Positions 57,120 to 64,000 of a stretch of 64,000 bases of DNA are shown piece by piece. This DNA is from Rhododendron vialii. Taxonomy: Eukaryota > Streptophyta > Magnoliopsida > Ericales > Ericaceae. The position numbers and the translations under genes are program-made. The DNA is taken from contig NC_080562.1 of assembly GCF_030253575.1 (NCBI RefSeq), positions 41,455,852 to 41,519,851 on the forward strand. Direction: 5' to 3'. Each line of letters starts with the position of its first letter. The first letter of the stretch is position 1. Under the pieces are notes generated by a model. That model was not told the DNA's origin. It worked only from the letters and a program-made list of their open reading frames with translations, and searched no databases.

Positions 57120-58365
57120 ATATTGATGCATTGATAGATACTTGTTTTTTTTTTTTATAGAACAAAAGAAATTTATTAATCAGGATATGTGTTCCTTTAT
57201 GATAGGCATATCGATACATATTTTCCACGATAACAAGGTGTCGGAGTCACTTGGATCAATAAAAAAAAAGAAGAGGTGTCGGAGTCACTTGATTCGCATC
57301 TCGTCTTGAATTCAACGATTGAACAAAATTCCAGCTGCCTTGAGAGAGAGTTTTATTTAAATTTTTTAAAATGACAAATTTATTAAGAAATTTGATAAGG
57401 GTACATCAAATAAGGGTGAAGAGGAATCCAACAAAGGGTTGGATGAAAATAAAAAATAGAAAATTAGAGGCCAGTCCCCCTTTCTAGGTTCGTTTTGATC
57501 CCAACCCTAAATATTATTTCCGAACCTAGATTGGCTCGGTTAATTTGCTTAATGTCTTTTTTGCCCACAAAGACCCACTCCACATTAAAAACAAAAACTG
57601 AACCCCCTCCCCTCTGTCTCTCCACTACCTCCAACACCTCTCTCTCTCTCTCTCCTGATGGAGCAGCGCCGACCACTGCCGCTCTCTCCTCTCTGAAAAC
57701 ATCACTGCTGCGTCGCCAGCACTGCCCCGTTCTCCATCGCCTCCTTCACCTGATCCATCTTCTCCTCCTTCTCGACGTTCCTCTTCTCACTGATCTGCAA
57801 AATCCTATCGTCCTCGATCTCCATCATTTGCTAGGGTGCGGTTGCTATTTGATCCAGCTCGAGTTCCTCCAGCGTTCCTTGAGGGTTTGGAAGAATATTC
57901 TCATTGTTGGATTATATATATTTTTATTTGAAATGCGAATCTTGAAAAGCTATGGAAGCATCCATCCAATTCGAAGTTTAAGGCAAAGGTATGGTGTTTG
58001 TTGCATTTAATTATTATAGTTGTATTTTGAGAAGGAACGGGACTACGAAGTGGTTTTTTGTTTCGTAATATTTTGGCGGCAGCAGCGGAAGCAAGTTCCT
58101 CCACCTGTGGCAGTCGATTCATGGCGACGAGTGGTGAGGCTATGTGAATGGAACCAATCCACGCTGGAGATGCCGGAGCGAGGGTAGAAATCTTCGTTGA
58201 TTAGATTTTTTTGTTGAATGTCAATTGATTTTTTTGTTGAATGCCTTATCCACTAGTGGCAGTCGATTTTGTGGTTTTTTTTTTTTTTTTGTTAAATGTC
58301 AGATTTATGTATTTCAATTTCTCATATTTGATTTTGATTACTTTTTTTTTGTTCAGTTTTTGTTC
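57120..58365. other. Non-coding stretch with a pyrimidine-rich segment
   Basis: 57590-57800 is C/T-rich with a short (CT)n. The + frame 57495-58010 is open for 171 codons but is serine/leucine-rich low complexity with no domain I recognise. It may be the 5' end of an unknown gene or element. Confidence 0.35.
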
Positions 58366-58367
58366 GT

Positions 58368-59965
58368 GTGTGTATTTTCTATTAGAATTATGTATTGTTC
58401 ATAAGAGCTGTGTATTTTCTATGAGAACTGTATATTTTTCTTTGAGAATTGTCTATGAGAACTGTGTATTTTTTATGAGAATTATGTATTTTCTATGAGA
58501 ACTGTGTATCTTTGAGAATTGTTTATAAGAATTATGTATTTTCTATGAGAACTGTATATTTTTTTCATGAGAACTGTCTATGAGAACTATGCATTTTCTA
58601 TGAGAACTGTGTATTTTTCTATGAGAACAGTATATTGTCCATGAGAATTGTGTATTTTCTATCAGAACTGTGTATATTTTTTATGAGAACTGTCTATGAG
58701 AACTATGCATTTTCTATGAGAACTGTGTATTTTTGTATGAAAACAGTATATTGTCTATGATAACTGTGTATTTTCTATCAGAATTGTGTATTTTTTTTTG
58801 AGAATGTCTATGAGAATTGTGTATTTTCAATGAGAACTATGTATTGTCCATGAGAACTGTCTATGTGAACTGTGTATTTTCTTATAGATCTGCCTATGAG
58901 ACTTGGCAGTTCTCATAGCCAGTTCACATAGCCAATGATATTTTTGTTACCGTGTATTTTCTATGAGAACTATATATTTTTTATGAGAATTGTGTATTTT
59001 AGTGTGTGGTAAAACTATGTGAATTGTGTATTTTTCAGTTTACATAGTCCAATTCTTATAATTAGTTCAAAAAGCTAGTTCTCTACAAGAACAGTCACTT
59101 CTCATAACCAATTCTTATAGAATTGACTATGAAAATTGATAGTTCTCATATAACTGACTATGGAAATTGGAAATTGGCAATTCACATAGTCAGTTCTTAT
59201 AACTCAGTTCACATAGTCAGTTCTCTATAAGAACTAAGCAGTTCTCATAGAACTGACTATGAGGCTTGACAGTTCTCATAGCTAGTTCACATAACCAAAG
59301 GTATTTTTGTTCGAAAATAATATGATTCAAGAATTGATTCTAAAAATATAGCTCTCATAGCCTCAGTTCTCATAGCCATAGTTTAGGGGTATTTTTATTC
59401 ATTTGTGTATTTTCTATGAGATTTGTGTATTTGTTCATGAAAACTGTCTATAAGAACTATGAATTTTTCATGAGAACTGTGTATTTTCTAAGAGAATTGT
59501 GTATTTTCTATGAAAACTGTCTATGAGAATTGTGTATTTTCTATGTGAACAATGTATTTTTTTATAAAAACTGTGTATTTTTCTAAGAGAACTATGTATT
59601 TTTTATGAGAATTGTGTATTGTCCATGACAACTATATATGAGAACTGTGTATTTTCTATGAGAATTGAGTATTGTCCATGAGAACTGTGTATTTCTATGA
59701 CAACTACGTATTTTCTATGAGAACTGTGTATTTTAGCGTGTATTGAGACTATTTGAATTGTGTACTTTTCAGTTCACATAGTCATTTCAAATAATTCTCA
59801 TAGAACTGATTATGAGAATTGACAGTTCTCATAGCTAGTTCACATAACTAAGAGTATTTTTGTCCGAAATAGTTCTCTTAAAGACAGTTCTCATAGGGAC
59901 AATTCTCATAGAAATAGTTCTCATGGACAATTCTCATAGAAACAGTTCTCATAGAATTTTTTCAT
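58368..59965. repeat. Orientation-switching minisatellite (about 20-bp unit)
   Basis: The unit TATGAGAACTGTGTATTTTC and variants run forward at about 58368-58900, then largely reversed (CAGTTCTCATAG) to about 59390 with a short forward patch near 58950-59035. It then runs forward at 59400-59760 and reversed at 59765-59965. The two forward-plus-reverse blocks share a hinge (TTCAGTT(T/C)ACATAGTC), suggesting the second is a shortened duplicate. Fold-back is likely on single strands. Confidence 0.9.
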
Positions 59966-59969
59966 AGCA

Positions 59970-61400
59970 AATGGTATTTTTTTAATCTTTCATAATTTCA
60001 CATTCAATATGGATCTTGTTTAGTAGATATCGTCGAGTAGATTCCAAAAATATTTTACAAATGAATATCTACAATAAAAGATATGACTTTTTGAAATTTA
60101 AATAATGTTTTTTAATGGTGCACCAGTGCTCATGGAGCATTGGATAATTTTTCTATACTATGTTATCTAGTTCCGTGCGCTGATGCCCGTGGAAGGGCAT
60201 GGTTGGAATAAAAATACAAATAATTGTACAGGACTAAAATAAGACCAAACCTAATTTTTTGGGCCGGCCTAAAAATTCCCCAATAAAAAACACCTCATGA
60301 GACAAGTCCAAAACACACCTTTCCTTGGGGCCAAGCCCAGACCAACAACAAACGGGTCAAGCCCAACCCAAGAAAATTCCAAAATCTTTTGGTCAGAAAC
60401 GTGTTACCGGCGAGCAAATCCCAAAATCTAACACTAACCGAAACTGCTCATCATCACTGCCGCCACCCTATCCGGTGGCCACCACCCTATCTAGTGGCCA
60501 CCACCACCCAGCTAGCAACCCCCACCAAGAGAGAACACCAGCGACCCGCGCCGTCGTGAGCCCTACGAGTGAACAGAAACTTATAGTTCAATTTACATTT
60601 AACGGAACAGTGTTTTCTTAGGTGTTTATGTCACACTAAATTTTCATCTTTTGCCTCTTTGATTTCGCAATGGCCTTTTAGCCACTCCACACGTGAAATG
60701 AACTTGGAGGGTGAACAGTCCAATGAACTATTTAACCAATAATGAATCAAAACACTGGGGAACCACAGCCAATAACAAATAGTAGGCAGCAAATAACAAA
60801 ACTTAGAGTTACCACGAGTAGGCAGCCCGTGAAAATTTTTCCTAAGAGTGATTTGGCGAAATTCAGCCATTGAGCATTAGGACTTTCATCGGTTCAATCT
60901 GAGTCTCTTCCGTAATGGCCAGAGAGCCTTGTCAACCTCATCATGGCTGTTCTTGTAGAAAACATAGACGAGTGAGCATACAATTAAATCTAGTTGCAAC
61001 GATCCATATCTGTTTCATGCTCCACGGCGTCAAATGCTCCACCGTACCATACTCTTTGAGCATATACATCTATTTTGTTTGGTTTGGTTTGGTTTTCCTT
61101 TGTGTTTTCCTTTCTAACTCTTTTGTTTATTAGTCTGTGTAGCTGTTTAGTTATATTATTGAACTTCTCATGTCTCAAAAAAAAAAAAAAAACGAAGGGA
61201 AATTTATAAAAATGGTTCTCCTAGTTTCATCCGAGTCTCATTTTCATCGTCCAAGTATCAATTACAACTCTTTTAACCTTCAAGTTTGGTTTTCGTACCA
61301 AATTAATCCAATTGATGACTTCTACCCTCAATTTGAACACTTAAGTGTATTTCCAAAGGAATACCAACACGGAGAACTGTATTAATTACAGTTTAGTAGT
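59970..61400. other. Spacer before gene 10
   Basis: 60630-60740 (ATCTTTTGCCTCTTTGATTTC onward) is a worn copy of the distal array flank seen at 11200 and 15430. The + frame 60325-60621 is proline/histidine-rich and unconvincing. A poly(A) run lies at 61177-61192. No gene. Confidence 0.4.
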
Positions 61401-61409
61401 TTACTAATA

Positions 61410-61518
61410 GTTGTGTTTCATCATGTCTCTCTTCCAAATAACACAGATTCCTATTTCTCTCTTCATTGTATTCTCAAGGAATTCTAGAAAACATTGATCT
61501 CAAAATACTACCTTTTCT
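61410..61518 (-). other. 3' flank / probable 3' UTR of gene 10
   Basis: The - strand shows GAGGAATC-type and TGTGTTATTTGGAAGAGAG words of the array's conserved downstream block. Confidence 0.4.
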
Positions 61519-63938
61519 TCAACCCGAAGGAGCTGAGTGCCCAATAAGTTCAAGTGCTTTGACAAGAGTGTTTCTAAACCTCGTAACATTAATGTCAAAA
61601 TTCTGCTCTCCTAAGTAAATAGCCCTGCCAACCAGCATCCCTCGCGAGGCGCTTATGGATGGCGGATCAGTAATGATAGGGTTATCTCTTCCGTAAAGAG
61701 AGATGAGAGAGCTTTCCTCCGGTTCGATTTTGTACTCTAAGTAATTCAAACCCATTTCTGTGGCTGGGTTGCCGTAGTAGTTTGTTGAGGGCCATTCTAG
61801 GCTCAGACCCACCACTTGCACCATGACAGCACCTTGAGGCAAGAAGACAATGTTTGTAAGCCCAGCTCCGTGGGCCGCAACAAGTACGCTGCACGAGTTT
61901 ACTATCTTTGAGAATTTGTCTATATTGGCCATCATATCAGGCTTTGTGACGACAACAGTGAAGCCCAATGCCCTCATCATGGTCACCATCTGATCTTCGT
62001 TCAGAAACATTCTTGAATTATGTCGAGATATAAGAACAAGCACCGGTTTTTCCATCTGTGACATATCTCGTATCTTGAGATTGTATGATTCTCTGAGAAA
62101 CTGCTTGAAATCAAGCATGGAGTAACCTCTAGGGATGGCGGTGGTGTTTATGGCAAGATGGTCATGATAGTGAAGCCCGACAACTACTCCAGGAAAGCAA
62201 TGAACGCCTACATTTGCTGCTGGATTAATAACTTCATAGCTTGACAAATGGAAGAAAATTTTCTTGTATTTATCAAAGAAAATTGGTCTGAAATCGGTGA
62301 CAATAAAGTGTAGGCGAGATTGGAAGTGGCGACTTGTGAGGAACAAAGGAATGATTAATTCACTAAAATCATGGAATACGTTCCCTGAGAATAAGCCTGA
62401 TGAGAAAACTACGGCTGGGACGTTATGTGTATAACGACAAGGCAGAGGAGGCGAGATGTTTCCCTGAAGTATCTGCAATGATGAAACCGATCTATTGATC
62501 CACTTCTCTTCCTTCTTCGGATATGGATGGATTATGCGATTCGCTTGGGGCATACCTTGACTGAATGGTGCATAAACCTTCATTGTAAGCGTATCGATCC
62601 TTACTGGTCTATTGGACACACAAACATCAGTGTGAAGGTCCGAATGGCAAGCAAATCCAGTGGCTTCCCCTTGATCAGTTTGATTTCCTCCTATATATGC
62701 ATGCAATTCAATTGGAGAAGAAAATTAGACATGAATATTATCTAAGATTACAATTAGTTGAATCCAAATTGGGAGAAGGGTGGCTATTTGTAATCTTCTA
62801 TGATATGATTAGTACCTGTATAAATCAAATAAGTATATGTCAAACGTAATACAATGTGGTATTAGTGAGCGAATGACAAAGGTTACGCGGTTAGAGGTTT
62901 TTTTTCTTTCTTCCTGTAACTATGATTACATAGACATGGGCAAAGTCCACTCTGACACCTTACGGTTTGTGTCATGTGCAGATACACCCCATGTGGTTCA
63001 ATTCAAAAGTGTGCAATGACACCCCAGTGGTTTGTGAAATGTGCACATAATACCCAATTCTGTCCATAGTAACGTCAGGTGTGACGGACGCGCATCAAAA
63101 GTCCGATATGCCCTCATCTTCTCCCTCGATTATTCTTCTTTTCCTTGAATCTAACCAATCCATCCCATGTATTAAAAATTGGATCTAAACTATTGATATT
63201 GTACTATATCTATACCAAAATTCAAGTCGATCAAAAAATGCAAACCTCATAGTAGAATCGAATTTATTATGAAGGAAATTTTCAAATTTAAATTTATCAT
63301 TCATCTTAACAAGAATTAGATCACTGAGTTATTGATGTCTGGTCGAGTTGATTTTTTATAGGGATGCTCAATTATATGATTAATACATTATGAACGGCTC
63401 GGATTAGATTTTGGTTAGATTCAAGAGACGTGTGAGATACACATCTATTAAAATAGACGGAATTGGATATTATGTGCACATTTCACAAACTACATGGGTG
63501 TTATTGCACACTTTTGAACCATGGGAAGTGTATCTGCACATGACCCAACTCACAGGAGCTCAAAGTGGACTTTGCCCTATAGACAACCACTAATGTTGAG
63601 TAATGAAGAAGAAGAAGAAGAAACCTTCAACTAGTTTTTTCATGAGAAAATGCAGGTTCTCTTGATCTTCTATGTGACTCCCATCCCAATTCGTTCTCTG
63701 TTTCTTTGCTGCCATTTCCAAGCAATGAAATCAACTAAGTATGTGGTTGGTGAGGAAATTTTCTATAAAACATTGATTTAGGAAAAAGCTCGCGAAATCA
63801 TCGAATTCCAGAAGCATAAATACCTTGATTTGATGGAACTACATGTGATCCGAATTCGCCAATATAGAGCAAGGAGAGGAGAAGCAAGAATAAAATTAAA
63901 CTTGCGCGTAAAACCAGAATTCTTTGCGACTTCTCCAT
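61519..63938 (-). CDS. GT61 glycosyltransferase, gene 10
   Basis: Predicted 456 aa. Exon 1 is 63824-63938 (MEKSQRILVLRASLILF, a longer and more hydrophobic anchor), exon 2 is 63625-63708 (84 bp, KKQRTNWDGSHIEDQEN) and exon 3 is 61519-62690. Exon 1 ends in G instead of T and exon 2 starts CA instead of GG, so the junction codon is GCA (Ala) where most siblings have TGG (Trp); both changes leave the frame open. The catalytic exon has VVFSSGLFSG (one Gly of the SSGG pair lost), FHDF, HCFPGVVVGLHYHDH, VLVAAHGAGLTN (H340; Ala replaces Gly) and ends HSAPSG. It also has EGTDQ-type wording at its start (NQTDQGEATGF). Intron 2 (934 bp) contains a 640-bp MULE-type MITE. It is closest to gene 9. Predicted Golgi GT61 enzyme; substrate unknown. 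Confidence 0.93.
62938..63577. mobile_element. MULE-type MITE with long TIRs in intron 2 of gene 10
   Basis: 640 bp. The inverted ends extend about 125 bp (GGGCAAAGTCCACT..., GTCATGTGCAGATACAC, AAAAGTGTGCAAT, TTTGTGAAATGTGCACATAA on both). The flanks share ATAGACA (left CATAGACAT, right TATAGACAA), consistent with a worn 9-bp Mutator-type duplication. Other copies of this intron read GATTATAGAC without the insertion. Confidence 0.85.
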
Positions 63939-64000
63939 CTTCGTTCCAACACTCAGATAACCGGCTCACTGGTTTTGCGTAATTTATACAAGCATGAACA

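Noticed and set aside
58241-58498. + strand frame with YF-rich repeats
   Set aside because: It is the start of the 20-bp minisatellite read in one frame.
60325-60621. 98-codon proline/histidine-rich frame
   Set aside because: Compositionally biased, no domain, no exon context.
1-64000. tRNA, rRNA, CRISPR or operon features
   Set aside because: None seen. The tandem repeats lack the unit/spacer pattern of CRISPR, and the tRNA-like words belong to SINEs and retroelement primer sites.

Overview
The window is nuclear DNA from a flowering plant, most likely a eudicot. Evidence: spliced genes with GT-AG introns, long AT-rich non-coding stretches, and plant-type repeats (Ty1/Copia element with an initiator-tRNA-Met primer site, TRIM elements, Tourist-, MULE- and hAT-like DNA elements, tRNA-derived SINEs). 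I cannot name the species. There is no rRNA or tRNA gene, no CRISPR array and no operon-like packing.

The window is dominated by a tandem array of glycosyltransferase family 61 genes (GT61, DUF563; the family of xylan arabinosyl- and xylosyltransferases and of the N-glycan beta-1,2-xylosyltransferase). A 3' fragment (gene 1) lies on the + strand at the left edge. Nine further copies, numbered 2 to 10, all lie on the - strand (stop to start): 8842-10576, 12375-14312, 24729-26332, 29208-30821, 36624-39150, 40551-42405, 45456-48985, 53662-55608 and 61519-63938. By comparing copies I reconstruct one three-exon structure for all nine. Exon 1 (115 or 118 bp) encodes a basic start plus one hydrophobic anchor, exon 2 (78-126 bp) a short stem, and exon 3 (about 1.17 kb) the catalytic domain with an HGAGL motif near residue 340. 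Both introns interrupt a codon after its first base. Eight copies are open from start to stop. Copy 8 gains a TAG codon at the exon 1/exon 2 junction. Two dead copies remain: an orphan exon 1 at 27.1 kb and a truncated pseudogene at 31.7-33.4 kb. Upstream flanks are duplicated along with the genes, so the array grew by repeated unequal exchange of a gene-plus-flank unit.

Between and inside the genes are many mobile elements, several with target duplications visible in the sequence. They include an intact Copia element with LTRs that look identical (3144-7980), two TRIMs (14966-15348 and 39779-40160), two 2.2-kb solo LTRs (18278-20437 and 51006-53197), a short solo LTR (27301-27613), a 744-bp Tourist-like element, MITEs in introns of genes 6, 8, 9 and 10, SINEs, a decayed hAT transposase end and an isolated serine-carboxypeptidase-like exon. 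A 1.6-kb minisatellite whose unit alternates in orientation lies at 58.37-59.97 kb.

The encoded proteins are predicted type II Golgi membrane enzymes acting on cell-wall polysaccharide (xylan side chains) or a related glycan. Donor sugar and acceptor cannot be read from the sequence. Diversity among copies lies in the stem length, in residues just before HGAGL, and in intron insertions.
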